From contig CAMCUG010000021.1 in NCBI GenBank assembly GCA_945878835.1, forward strand, positions 1-14,597: DNA of 14,597 bases, given 5' to 3'. Position numbers and translations under genes: made by a program. Positions 6,437-14,495 of the stretch are shown in pieces (the stretch's first letter is position 1; each line of letters opens with the position of its first letter). Below the pieces are notes generated by a model, which saw only the letters and a program-made list of their open reading frames with translations, searched no databases and had not been told where the DNA came from. The DNA comes from Chryseobacterium gleum. Its GTDB lineage: Bacteria; Bacteroidota; Bacteroidia; Flavobacteriales_D; Sanyastnellaceae.

Positions 6437-9244
6437 ATGTCAGAAACAAAAGGACCACAACGCTTAGGTAAGGCCGCTACTAACTTGAATGTTAGTAAGG
6501 ATACCATTATTGAATTCCTTAAGAAAAAAGGGGTTGTAGTGGATAATAATCCAATGGCGAAAATTGAGGCTGAAGTATACGATATGCTTAGTGCTGAATT
6601 TTCTACGGACCAAAAAGCGAAAGAGTTTGTTCAAGCCGCAGCAACGAAATTGCGCGAATCTCGCGAGTCGTTGAGTATCTCGGACAATAAAAAGAGAAAA
6701 GACGAAGAGAATGAAGAATTGTCGGACATAGATTTGACTAAATTCAAGCGACCGGAAGCTGAGGTTGAAAAACCAAAGGTGAAGGTTAAGTCTGCAGAAG
6801 AGCCAGTAGCTCCGAAGGTAGAGAAGTTAGTAAAGAGGGAAGAAGAGAAGGCTCAAGCAGAAACTCCCGCGCCGGCGATAGAGGCCTTGCCTGAAGCCCA
6901 GCCCGAAGAACGCACCAATGAAGTTAAGGTTGTTGGTATGATTGATCTTTCAGCATTGGAGAAACCAAAGCGTGGAAAGAAAACAGCTGAACCTAAGAAG
7001 GAAGAACCTAAAAAAGGTAAGAAGGAAGAACCGAAAGTTGCAGCTCCCGTCGTAAAACCAGAGCCAACTACTGAGTCTGTGGTTGAGAAGCCAGAGGTTG
7101 TTGAAAAGGAAATAATTCGGGTGAATGTAGAGAAGTTGGCCGGCCCGAAATTGATGGGTAAGATAATTCTTCCAACAACTCCGGAAAAGAAATCACCTGC
7201 AGCAGCTGCAGCTGCAGAAAACAAAGAGAAACGCAAGCGTAAACGTATTTCGAAAGTAGATATTGGTCGCCAACAAGAGATAGATAAGAAAAACGCCAAC
7301 AAGCCTACTCGCACGCCTTATGTGGCTCAGCCGAAAGCTGCTCCAACAGAGACGGATATTCAAAATCAAATTAAAGAAACCCTTGCACGGCTTGGTGTTG
7401 GTGGAAAATCTAAATCTTCAAAGAACAGAAGAGACAAGCGTTCTCAAGTAGCTCGTCGTAGCGAACAAGAAGCTGCGCGCATGATTGAAGAGAATGCGGT
7501 GTTGAAGTTGACTGAGTTCGTTACTGTTAGCGAATTGGCAACGTTAATGTCGCGTAACGCAACGGAGATTATTGCTGCATGTATGCAGTTAGGAATTTTC
7601 GCATCCATTAACCAACGTTTAGATGCTGAAACCATTGCAATCATTGCGGAAGATTTCGGATATCAAGTTGAATTCGTAGGTGCTGAGGTTACAGATGCAA
7701 TTACAGAGGAAGTGGACAACGATGACGATATGCAATCCCGTCCACCGGTGATTACTGTAATGGGACACGTTGACCACGGTAAAACTTCCCTTCTCGATTA
7801 CATTCGTAAAGCAGACGTATTGTCTGGAGAGGCTGGAGGAATTACGCAGCACATTGGTGCGTATACCGTTACCCTTCCAAACGGAAAGAAAATAACATTC
7901 TTAGATACTCCTGGTCACGAAGCGTTTACCGCTATGCGTGCTCGTGGAGCTCAAGTTACAGACCTAGCAATCATTGTAATTGCAGCAGACGACAGCGTAA
8001 TGCCTCAAACAAAGGAGGCAATTAGTCACGCTCAAGCGGCTGGTGTTCCAATGATTTTCGCATTCAATAAAATGGATAAGCCAGATGCCAATGCAGAACG
8101 CTTGAGAGAGCAACTTTCTCAAATGAACATCTTGGTGGAAGAGTGGGGTGGTAAGTTCCAAACGCAAGAAATTGCGGCTAAGAAAGGAATGAACATCGAC
8201 AAGCTTCTTGAAAAAGTATTGCTTGAAGCTGAAATGCTTGATCTGAAAGCGAATCCGAAGAAGCGCGCGATAGGTACAATCATCGAATCATCATTAGACA
8301 AAGGACGTGGTTTCGTTGCAACCCTTTTGGTTGAAGCGGGAACACTTCGTGTTGGAGATCCAATTCTTGCCGGACAATTCAGCGGTAGAGTTCGTGCTAT
8401 GTTTAACGAACGCGGCGGTAAGGTTGAAGAGGCCGGACCAGCAACACCAGTTTCAATCTTAGGATTTGAAGGCGCGCCGAATGCGGGTGATCGATTCAAT
8501 GTATTGGCAGATGAGCGCGAGGCACGTGAAATTGCAACGAAGCGTCAACAACTTCAACGCGAGCAAAGTGTTCGTACGAAGAAGCACTTGACCATTGAAG
8601 AAATTGGTCGTCGTATTGCTCTTGGCGATTTCAAAGAATTGAACTTGATTGTAAAAGGAGACGTAGACGGTTCTGTGGAAGCGTTGGTAGACTCTTTGCA
8701 AAAATTAAGTACAGAGAAGATACAGGTAAGTATTATTCACAAAGGAGTTGGGCAAATCTCCGAGTCAGATGTATTGTTGGCATCGGCTTCCGATGCAATC
8801 ATCGTTGGTTTCCAAGTACGTCCAAGTCAGAGCGCTCGAAAGATTGCAGAGAACGAAGAAATACAAATCAAGCTTTACTCCATTATCTACAAGGCTATCG
8901 AAGAAATTAAAGAGGCCATGGAAGGTATGTTGTCTGCGCGCATTGAAGAGCAAGTAATTGGCACTGCGGAAATTCGTGAAGTGTTCAAGATTACCAAGGT
9001 TGGAACCATTGCTGGTTGCTTCATGTTAGAGGGTAAGGTTGGTCGCAACAGCCGAGTTCGTGTAATTCGCGACGGAATTGTTGTCTTCACAGGACTTCTC
9101 GGATCTTTGAAACGTTTCAAAGACGATGTGAAGGAAGTGGTGAAAGGATACGAATGCGGATTGAACATAGATAAATTCAACGACATTAAAGAAGGTGACT
9201 TAGTAGAAGCCTTCGAAGAAGTTGAAGTGAAGCAAACATTATAA
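6437..9244 (+). CDS. infB: translation initiation factor IF-2
   Basis: GTPase of 935 residues that places initiator tRNA on the 30S subunit and drives subunit joining. An IF2_N domain (about 1-55, RLGKAATNLNVSKDTIIEFLKKKG region) is followed by a low-complexity Lys/Glu/Pro/Ala linker (about 90-340), with a six-Ala run at 255-260 beside KRKRKR. A second IF2_N-type domain lies at about 349-415. The G domain has G1 GHVDHGKT (443-450), G3 DTPGH (490-494) and G4 NKMD (544-547). Domains II-IV follow to the C-terminus, ending with the initiator-tRNA-binding barrel (VFKITKVGTIAGCFMLEGKV, then RNSRVRVIRDG). The switch and nucleotide-binding motifs are intact. Its start at 6437 follows an A-rich stretch with GGAACGGGAAAAG upstream. 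An intrinsic terminator lies 5 bases after the stop. Confidence 0.98.
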   Translation: MSETKGPQRLGKAATNLNVSKDTIIEFLKKKGVVVDNNPMAKIEAEVYDMLSAEFSTDQKAKEFVQAAATKLRESRESLSISDNKKRKDEENEELSDIDLTKFKRPEAEVEKPKVKVKSAEEPVAPKVEKLVKREEEKAQAETPAPAIEALPEAQPEERTNEVKVVGMIDLSALEKPKRGKKTAEPKKEEPKKGKKEEPKVAAPVVKPEPTTESVVEKPEVVEKEIIRVNVEKLAGPKLMGKIILPTTPEKKSPAAAAAAENKEKRKRKRISKVDIGRQQEIDKKNANKPTRTPYVAQPKAAPTETDIQNQIKETLARLGVGGKSKSSKNRRDKRSQVARRSEQEAARMIEENAVLKLTEFVTVSELATLMSRNATEIIAACMQLGIFASINQRLDAETIAIIAEDFGYQVEFVGAEVTDAITEEVDNDDDMQSRPPVITVMGHVDHGKTSLLDYIRKADVLSGEAGGITQHIGAYTVTLPNGKKITFLDTPGHEAFTAMRARGAQVTDLAIIVIAADDSVMPQTKEAISHAQAAGVPMIFAFNKMDKPDANAERLREQLSQMNILVEEWGGKFQTQEIAAKKGMNIDKLLEKVLLEAEMLDLKANPKKRAIGTIIESSLDKGRGFVATLLVEAGTLRVGDPILAGQFSGRVRAMFNERGGKVEEAGPATPVSILGFEGAPNAGDRFNVLADEREAREIATKRQQLQREQSVRTKKHLTIEEIGRRIALGDFKELNLIVKGDVDGSVEALVDSLQKLSTEKIQVSIIHKGVGQISESDVLLASASDAIIVGFQVRPSQSARKIAENEEIQIKLYSIIYKAIEEIKEAMEGMLSARIEEQVIGTAEIREVFKITKVGTIAGCFMLEGKVGRNSRVRVIRDGIVVFTGLLGSLKRFKDDVKEVVKGYECGLNIDKFNDIKEGDLVEAFEEVEVKQTL

Positions 9245-9249
9245 GAATG

Positions 9250-9279
9250 AAGAGAGCTGAAAAGGCTCTCTTTTTTATT
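9250..9279 (+). terminator. intrinsic terminator after infB
   Basis: AAGAGAGC (9250-9257) pairs with GCTCTCTT (9265-9272) around a 7-base loop, and the T run at 9271-9276 is followed by ATTC. It starts 5 bases after the infB TAA, so it probably ends the rimP-nusA-infB transcript, with only 18 bases left before pepA. Confidence 0.85.
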
Positions 9280-9297
9280 CCGAATTAAAACTATACC

Positions 9298-10728
9298 ATG
9301 GCAAAAATTAGTAACAAAGCGCCGAAGAACGCAGATGTAGTCGTAACTCTTTTCGATAAAAAAGAAGTTAAGAAACTGAAACTTCAAAAAGCTCAGTTGA
9401 CTTATTTAGAAAGCGAAATCAAAGTGAATCGCAACATCGTGTTAATGCCTTCATTAACCGAAAAACATTTTTTCGTAGCAATAGAAGGAACGTGGAACGC
9501 AGAAGCGAAAGAGGCTATGCGTAAGACAGGTGTTGAAATTCAGGCGGCTGTGAACAAGACTAATCTTGAATCGCTGCACATTGTGAATCAAAGTACTTTC
9601 GAGAAAGCTGCGTGGTATTTGGCCGAGGGCGCTTCGTTAAGTAATTATCAATTTCTGAAATATTTTAAAGAGAAGGCGAATAAGAAGCACACACTTTCCA
9701 AAATCTTTGTAACGGATGCTTCTATCAAGGAAAGCGAATGGTTAGAGTTACAGGGAATAATTCAAGGAACAGAATTGGCGCGTACACTCGTTAACGAGCC
9801 GGTGTCTTATTTAACCGCAACTCAGTTTTCTGCCGAAATGAATAAGGCTGGAAAGGAAGCTGGATTCAAGACGCAGATTTTAGACAAAAAGCAAATTGAG
9901 GCTCTGAAAATGGGTGGATTGTTAGGCGTGAATAAAGGAAGTATTGATCCTCCAACGTTCACCGTTATGGAATACAAGCCCAAGAATGCAAAAAACAAGA
10001 AACCTATTGTTTTGGTTGGAAAGGGCGTGGTGTTCGATACAGGCGGATTAAGCTTGAAGCCTACTCCTGGTTCAATGGATGAAATGAAATGCGATATGGC
10101 AGGTGGTGCAGCAGTAGTTGGAGCAATCTACGCTATTGCAGCAAACAAACTTCCTGTGCACGTTGTAGCGCTTGTTCCAGCAACAGACAATCGCCCTGGC
10201 GGAAATGCAGTTTGTCCGCAAGACGTTTTAACAATCAGCGACGGAACAACCGTCGAAGTATTGAACACAGATGCTGAAGGAAGATTAATCCTTGCAGACG
10301 CTTTGGTTTATGCGAAGAAATACAAGCCGGAATTGGTAATTGATTTAGCAACATTGACCGGTGCTGCAGTGCGTTCAATTGGAACCTACGCGAGCGCGGT
10401 CATGGCTACTGCCGATCAAAAGGTGGTGAATAATTTAATGGATAGTGGGTTTGAAGTTTGGGAAAGATTAATTCAATTCCCAATGTGGAAGGAATACGGT
10501 GAAGAGATGAAGAGCGATGTGGCTGATTTGAAGAATCTAGGAGGCCCATTTGCTGGACAAATCTCAGCTGCGAAATTCTTGGAGCACTTCACAGATTATC
10601 CATGGATTCACATTGACATTGCTGGTCCAGCCTACCAAAATAAGGTAGATGCTTACCGCACGAAAGGAGGAGTAGGAGTAGGAGTACGTTTGTTGTACGA
10701 TTTCATAAAAAAGAATTACGCTAACTAA
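9298..10728 (+). CDS. pepA: leucyl aminopeptidase, M17 family
   Basis: Cytosolic dinuclear-metal aminopeptidase that removes N-terminal residues from peptides. Length 476, normal. The poorly conserved N-terminal domain covers about 1-155 and the catalytic domain 160-476. Metal and catalytic residues can be placed: Lys242 and Asp247 in VGKGVVFDTGG, Lys254 in GLSLKP, Asp266 in MKCDMAGGAA, and Asp325/Glu327/Arg329 in the family signature NTDAEGRL (323-330). These correspond to the two-zinc site and the catalytic Lys/Arg of E. coli PepA. It begins 18 bases after the infB terminator, and I see no promoter between, so it depends on read-through or on a promoter inside the infB 3' end. pdxA follows after 35 bases. 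There is no sign of the DNA-binding role known for E. coli PepA either way. Confidence 0.96.
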   Translation: MAKISNKAPKNADVVVTLFDKKEVKKLKLQKAQLTYLESEIKVNRNIVLMPSLTEKHFFVAIEGTWNAEAKEAMRKTGVEIQAAVNKTNLESLHIVNQSTFEKAAWYLAEGASLSNYQFLKYFKEKANKKHTLSKIFVTDASIKESEWLELQGIIQGTELARTLVNEPVSYLTATQFSAEMNKAGKEAGFKTQILDKKQIEALKMGGLLGVNKGSIDPPTFTVMEYKPKNAKNKKPIVLVGKGVVFDTGGLSLKPTPGSMDEMKCDMAGGAAVVGAIYAIAANKLPVHVVALVPATDNRPGGNAVCPQDVLTISDGTTVEVLNTDAEGRLILADALVYAKKYKPELVIDLATLTGAAVRSIGTYASAVMATADQKVVNNLMDSGFEVWERLIQFPMWKEYGEEMKSDVADLKNLGGPFAGQISAAKFLEHFTDYPWIHIDIAGPAYQNKVDAYRTKGGVGVGVRLLYDFIKKNYAN

Positions 10729-10767
10729 ACCGAATGATTATGCGGTTTGAAAACCATTGAATAATGG
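10727..10767 (+). promoter_or_regulatory. overlapping alternative hairpins before pdxA
   Basis: Three inverted repeats share the pepA-pdxA spacer. AAACCG (10727-10732) can pair with CGGTTT (10743-10748). GGTTT (10744-10748) can instead pair with AAACC (10751-10755). CCATT (10754-10758) can pair with AATGG (10763-10767), which would bury the pdxA ATG at 10764-10766. The first and second exclude each other, as do the second and third. No T tract follows any of them, so they are not terminators. The stems are short (5-6 pairs), hence the low confidence in function. Confidence 0.3.
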
Positions 10768-11831
10768 AAAAAGTCAAAGTTGGAATTAGCTGTGGCGACA
10801 TGAATGGTGTTGGGCTTGAAACCGTGATTAAGGTTTTTTGCGACACCCGTATGCTCGAGCATATTGTCCCAGTTATTTATTCGCATGCTGAAATAATTAA
10901 GCAGACGAAACGTATAGGCGGAATGGAAGAATTCACATACCAAAATGTATTGACAGCTGAGGAAGCGGTTGCTAAAAAAGTGAATTTAGTGAATTGTTGG
11001 AAGGATTTTAAAGGAGATATTGAGTGGGGAAAACCGACTGAACTTGGCGGTGAGATGGCGCGTAGAAGTTTGGAAATGGCGGCGAACGATTTGGCGTCGA
11101 ATAAAATTGACGTGTTGGTTACAGCGCCTTTCAATAAAGACAATGTGCAGAACGCAGATTTTAATTTCCCTGGACACACAGAATATTTAGCGAAAATGGC
11201 CGGTACAGAAAAGGTGTTAATGTTCTTAGTGAGCCCTGCTTTGAAGATTGGAATTGTAACTGGACACGTTCCTTTGAAAGAGGTAAGTGCCAACATTACG
11301 AAAGAAAAGATTACAGAGAAGTTGGCTATAATGCGCGAAAGTCTTGAGCGGGATTTTGGTATTCCAACTCCCCGTATTGCGGTGCTAGGGCTTAATCCAC
11401 ACGCTGGAGATAACGGATTAATTGGAACCGAAGAGAAGGAAGTGATTCTTCCAGTAGTTCGTGAGCAGGTGGAAAAAGGCTTTCATGTATATGGACCCTT
11501 CGGCGCCGACGGTTTTTTTGGATCAGGAGCTTATTTGAAGTTCGACGCTGTTTTAGCGATGTATCACGATCAGGGATTGGCGCCGTTCAAAGCGATAGCT
11601 TTCGATAGCGGGGTAAATTTCACAGCTGGACTGCCTATAGTTAGAACTTCTCCCGATCACGGCGTAGCCTATGATTTGGCTGGCCAAGGAACTGCCGATG
11701 AGGCCTCTTTGCGCGCAGCTATATTTACTGCGACGGACATCTTTTTGAAGCGCAAGGAATATCGCAGTTTTGCCGCTAACCCATTGCAGATGCAAGATAT
11801 AAAAGAGAACAGAGAAGATCGTCGCGAATGA
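10764..11831 (+). CDS. pdxA: 4-hydroxythreonine-4-phosphate dehydrogenase
   Basis: Oxidises 4-phosphohydroxy-L-threonine in the DXP-dependent route to pyridoxal 5'-phosphate; NAD(P)-dependent, metal-requiring, cytoplasmic. Length 355, close to the family norm. Seen: the opening GDMNGVGLE (11-19; many family members read GDPAGIGPE, and the N is common in Bacteroidota as I recall), TAPFNK (120-125), PGHTEYLA (136-143), and metal-ligand histidines His168 (VTGHVP), His213 (GLNPHAGDNG) and His268 (MYHDQGLAPFK), spaced exactly as His166/211/266 of E. coli PdxA. The C-terminal signature RTSPDHGVAYDLAGQGTADE lies at 294-313. Its stop overlaps the rlmH start as ATGA. The product is the cofactor of the aminotransferase at 12299-13588. 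Confidence 0.96.
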   Translation: MEKVKVGISCGDMNGVGLETVIKVFCDTRMLEHIVPVIYSHAEIIKQTKRIGGMEEFTYQNVLTAEEAVAKKVNLVNCWKDFKGDIEWGKPTELGGEMARRSLEMAANDLASNKIDVLVTAPFNKDNVQNADFNFPGHTEYLAKMAGTEKVLMFLVSPALKIGIVTGHVPLKEVSANITKEKITEKLAIMRESLERDFGIPTPRIAVLGLNPHAGDNGLIGTEEKEVILPVVREQVEKGFHVYGPFGADGFFGSGAYLKFDAVLAMYHDQGLAPFKAIAFDSGVNFTAGLPIVRTSPDHGVAYDLAGQGTADEASLRAAIFTATDIFLKRKEYRSFAANPLQMQDIKENREDRRE

Positions 11832-12298
11832 GAGTGAAGGTCTTGGTCATTGGACATACCCATGAACCTTACGTGAAGGAAGGAATTGCGCGTTACACCA
11901 AAAGACTTCCTCATTATTGTACGTTTGATTATGTTGAATTGAAGGACATCGGAACGAAAGGCCTAACCCCAGATATTCAAAAGAACAAGGAAGGGGAGCT
12001 TATTCTCAAGCAACTCAAAACCGAAGATTTTCTTTGCCTGTTAGACGAGAAAGGAAAGGCGTTCACCTCAGTTAATTTTTCAAAGCATATCGAAAAGAAA
12101 CAACTTGCGGGAACCAAATCTTGGGTGCTTGTCATTGGCGGGGCACACGGGTTTTCAGAAGAAGTTTATGACCGTGCAAACGAACAGATTCGTTTGTCAG
12201 ACATGACCTTTCCGCACGACTTAGTCAGAATAATTTTAGTAGAGCAATTGTACAGAGCCTTCTCCATTATTCGTGGTGAAGGGTACCACCATATTTAA
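11828..12298 (+). CDS. rlmH: 23S rRNA (pseudouridine1915-N3)-methyltransferase RlmH
   Basis: SPOUT-fold, SAM-dependent enzyme that methylates pseudouridine 1915 in helix 69 of 23S rRNA, acting on assembled 70S ribosomes. Length 156, normal. Seen: LLDEKGKAFTSVNF (71-84), the SAM-binding knot VIGGAHGFSEEV (102-113), LSDMTFPHDLVRIILVEQLYRAF (123-145), and the C-terminal GEGYHHI that stands for the usual PYHH tail. The ATG overlaps the pdxA stop by four bases, implying coupled translation. Its TAA abuts the TAA of the opposite-strand aminotransferase with no base between. Confidence 0.97.
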   Translation: MRVKVLVIGHTHEPYVKEGIARYTKRLPHYCTFDYVELKDIGTKGLTPDIQKNKEGELILKQLKTEDFLCLLDEKGKAFTSVNFSKHIEKKQLAGTKSWVLVIGGAHGFSEEVYDRANEQIRLSDMTFPHDLVRIILVEQLYRAFSIIRGEGYHHI

Positions 12299-13588
12299 TT
12301 AGGACAGCTTCGAAAGAGCAGTTTCCAACGAAGAAATAGATTGGGTAACGTCTTCATGAGAAGCCGTTCCAACACTAAGTCTATACCAGGTTGAATCGAC
12401 GGAAGATCCAAACGCGCGGAAGGGAACAATCGCCACTTTCGCTTCATTTAGAATATACGAAGTAATGTCTCCTGTGTTTTCCAGCACAGATCCATCAGCC
12501 GTTTTCCTTCCAATTAAATTAAATTGAACTGTGAGATAAATAGCAGCGACTGGAGGAATAGCACGAAGGGCAAATCCTTTTTCGCGCAAACTTTCGAATC
12601 CGTTGTAAAATCCGTTTAAGCGCGCTTGTAATTCTTCTTTTATCCAAGTCAAATAATTATCGAACAACGAGATGTCTTGCAAATATCTTCCCGCTGCAAT
12701 CTGTTCTGGACGGGGTGCCCAAGCCCCCACGTGTCCAAGAATGCTCTTCATTTTATCAATGATAAATTTCGGCCCGAAGCCCCATCCCACACGAACGCCA
12801 GTAGCTGCAAGTGATTTCGAAATTCCATCTACGAAGATGGTGTATTTTCTCATTTCTGGACGAAGGGTAACCGGATCGAAGTGTTGTGTTTCTCCGAATG
12901 TTAGTAATGAATAAATCTGATCGTACATGACGTACAAGGGTTTTTCATTAGCACCTCGCTTTTCGTTTTCCTCCAACACCATGTCGCAAATACTTTCCAA
13001 CTGATCTTTCGAAAATACTGTTCCTGTTGGGTTCAGAGGAGAGCACAGCGCCAAAAGAGAAGCACCTTGAATATGTTCCTTCAACAGGTCTGCATTCGGC
13101 ATGAAATTGTCTTCAGGCAACGTCTGGACGAACACTTGATGCGCGTGTGAAAGGTGTGTGTAGTGGTTGTTGTTCCAAGATGGAACTGGGAACACAACTT
13201 TATCTCCTGGATCTACAAGGGCTTGGAAGATGGCGTAAATAATTGGACGAGCACCACCCGCTATTAATATTTCTTCAGCAGAATAATCGAGTCCTTGCTT
13301 TTCTTTCAAAATCTGAACTACGGCATTGCGCAATTCAAACACTCCGTTGGCTACTGGATAGTTCGTTAAATCTTCGTTGTAACAATCAATGATGAACTGC
13401 TTCAATTCAGCCGGAATAGGGAAAATTTTCGGATTGAAATCTCCGATGGTGAAGTTGTATATTTTTTCACCTTTAAGAATACGCTCGCGAATTTCTCCGC
13501 TTAGTTTAATAATTTCAGAACCAATAAGATTCTCTGCCATTTGCGAAACACGCAAGTTTAGCTTTTCTTGCTGAAGGGTAGAACTCAT
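12299..13588 (-). CDS. PLP-dependent class I/II aminotransferase
   Basis: Fold-type I aminotransferase of the AspB-like group, 429 residues; amino-acid specificity cannot be told. Seen: FTIGDFNPKIFPIP (46-59), YPVANGVFELRNAV (77-90), GGARPIIYAI (111-120), NPTGT (186-190, cofactor-contacting Asn186), MYDQIY (221-226, Asp223 for the pyridine nitrogen and Tyr226), the Schiff-base Lys258 in DGISKSLAATGVRVGWG, and the carboxylate-binding Arg403 in WYRLSVG. All key residues are intact. The frame is open 30 codons further up (to 13678), but that part runs into the DUF4286 gene and across a good promoter, so ATG 13588 is preferred. It ends directly against rlmH on the other strand, with no terminator visible. 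Confidence 0.92.
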   Translation of the reverse strand: MSSTLQQEKLNLRVSQMAENLIGSEIIKLSGEIRERILKGEKIYNFTIGDFNPKIFPIPAELKQFIIDCYNEDLTNYPVANGVFELRNAVVQILKEKQGLDYSAEEILIAGGARPIIYAIFQALVDPGDKVVFPVPSWNNNHYTHLSHAHQVFVQTLPEDNFMPNADLLKEHIQGASLLALCSPLNPTGTVFSKDQLESICDMVLEENEKRGANEKPLYVMYDQIYSLLTFGETQHFDPVTLRPEMRKYTIFVDGISKSLAATGVRVGWGFGPKFIIDKMKSILGHVGAWAPRPEQIAAGRYLQDISLFDNYLTWIKEELQARLNGFYNGFESLREKGFALRAIPPVAAIYLTVQFNLIGRKTADGSVLENTGDITSYILNEAKVAIVPFRAFGSSVDSTWYRLSVGTASHEDVTQSISSLETALSKLS

Positions 13589-13620
13589 TTCAATAAATTG
13601 TCTCTCGGTAATTAGTGGCG

Positions 13621-13652
13621 CAAAAATAGTCTTTTTTCCAGAAAAACAGCAA
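13621..13652 (-). promoter_or_regulatory. promoter of the aminotransferase
   Basis: On the minus strand, TTG (13652-13650) is followed after exactly 21 bases by TATTTTTG (13628-13621), a full match to TAnnTTTG. The predicted start is near 13614, giving a leader of about 26 bases before ATG 13588. The element lies just past the DUF4286 stop (13656-13658), so the aminotransferase can be transcribed separately from its upstream neighbour. Confidence 0.65.
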
Positions 13653-13655
13653 CTC

Positions 13656-13970
13656 TCAACACTCGTGTAACAATTCAAGAATGGTTCGAAAAGCTACAGC
13701 GCTATTGCCGTATTTGTCCACGTGATCTTTTTGAAGGCGCGGAGCGTGTTCCGCGAAATACGCATCTAATTCACTTCGGTTGGCTGCAGTATACTGCACG
13801 GCATAGGTAACACCGTTCTCTTCTTCACCGTGAACCCTTAATATTCGGTTTTGAAGAAACTTGCCCGTGCTCATGACATCTGGTATATGAATGTCTTTCA
13901 TCCAGGTAATCCATTCTTCGTGAATTTCAGGATTTACGCTTACCGTTACGTTGTATACAATCTTGTTCAT
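13656..13970 (-). CDS. DUF4286 family small protein
   Basis: A 104-residue cytoplasmic protein; function unknown. It resembles the DUF4286 family of Bacteroidota, which has a ferredoxin-like/ABM-like look: MNKIVYNVTVSVNPEIHEEWITWM (1-24), HIPDVMSTGKFLQNRILRV (28-46), a central strand VTYAVQYTA (54-62), and a helix with Leu/Ala-rich character followed by HVDKYGNSAVAFRTILELL (83-101). The pattern of a strand, a helix ending HIP(D/E)V, then strands is typical of dimeric alpha-beta barrel proteins; this is inference from the pattern. The frame is open 33 codons upstream, but ATG 13970 fits the family start. The aminotransferase follows 67 bases downstream with its own promoter. Confidence 0.8.
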   Translation of the reverse strand: MNKIVYNVTVSVNPEIHEEWITWMKDIHIPDVMSTGKFLQNRILRVHGEEENGVTYAVQYTAANRSELDAYFAEHAPRLQKDHVDKYGNSAVAFRTILELLHEC

Positions 13971-14017
13971 AGCTTTTTTCTTGGGAACAAAGATGTGGCG
14001 TTTTTCAAAAAGAAGAT

Positions 14018-14025
14018 TAACTTTG
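14018..14025 (+). promoter_or_regulatory. putative -7 element for 14041 gene
   Basis: TAACTTTG matches TAnnTTTG fully and ends 15 bases before the ATG at 14041. No TTG lies 17-23 bases upstream; the nearest is TGTGG around 13994-13998, so the -33 part is weak. The site is in the 70-base divergent spacer with the DUF4286 gene. Confidence 0.4.
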
Positions 14026-14040
14026 AAAAAATTAATAATT

Positions 14041-14493
14041 ATGCAAACTGGCTTCTTACACTTACACAAGTTACTTCCTTATTTATTACTGCTTCTTCCG
14101 CTTTTGGCTATTGTTGTTTCATGGTTGAAAGAGAAGAACGAAACAGTATCAGGTAAGCCAAGCAAGTTGGTTTTGTTTACATTAATCACTTGGCACATTC
14201 AGTTATTGGTTGGAATAGTTTTAGTTGTTTTGAAATGGACTGAACTTTCTGCACTCGGTAAGAATATTATGAAGGATGACGATGGCCTTTGGAGAAAAAT
14301 GCTCATCGAACACCCTGCAATGATGATTCTCGCAGTAGTATTTATCACTATCGGATATTCAAAAGCGAAGCGTGCAACAAACGGTCGCGATCGTGCGAAG
14401 AAGATTGCAGTTTTCTACGGATTGGGTTTGTTGATTAGTATTGTTGCTATGACTTACATGGGATACTGGTCGAAAATGGCATTCATGCATTGA
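14041..14493 (+). CDS. four-helix membrane protein, cytochrome-b-like
   Basis: A 150-residue integral membrane protein. Hydrophobic helices lie at about 11-29, 43-64, 90-106 and 122-140, joined by short charged loops. It resembles a small Bacteroidota membrane family often annotated 'cytochrome B' (start TGFLHLHKLLPY, then WHIQLLVG, then LIEHPAMM, then ITIGYSKAKRA). Candidate heme or metal ligands are His7/His9 before helix 1, His52 in helix 2 and His91 at the start of helix 3, all near membrane ends. Heme binding is inference. ATG 14041 is preferred over an in-frame ATG at 13951, because the extension would overlap the start of the divergent DUF4286 gene and lacks the family pattern. A probable lipoprotein gene begins 2 bases after its stop. 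Confidence 0.75.
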   Translation: MQTGFLHLHKLLPYLLLLLPLLAIVVSWLKEKNETVSGKPSKLVLFTLITWHIQLLVGIVLVVLKWTELSALGKNIMKDDDGLWRKMLIEHPAMMILAVVFITIGYSKAKRATNGRDRAKKIAVFYGLGLLISIVAMTYMGYWSKMAFMH

Positions 14494-14495
14494 GA

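Noticed and set aside
6853..7314. Minus-strand 153-codon ORF opposite the infB linker
   Set aside because: It is the antisense image of the Lys/Glu/Ala-rich linker (runs of Phe, Ser, Gly, Ala); low complexity on the sense strand explains the open frame.
8119..9387. Several minus-strand ORFs of 62-166 codons opposite infB domains II-IV
   Set aside because: All lie within a highly conserved sense gene, lack motifs and have no start signals.
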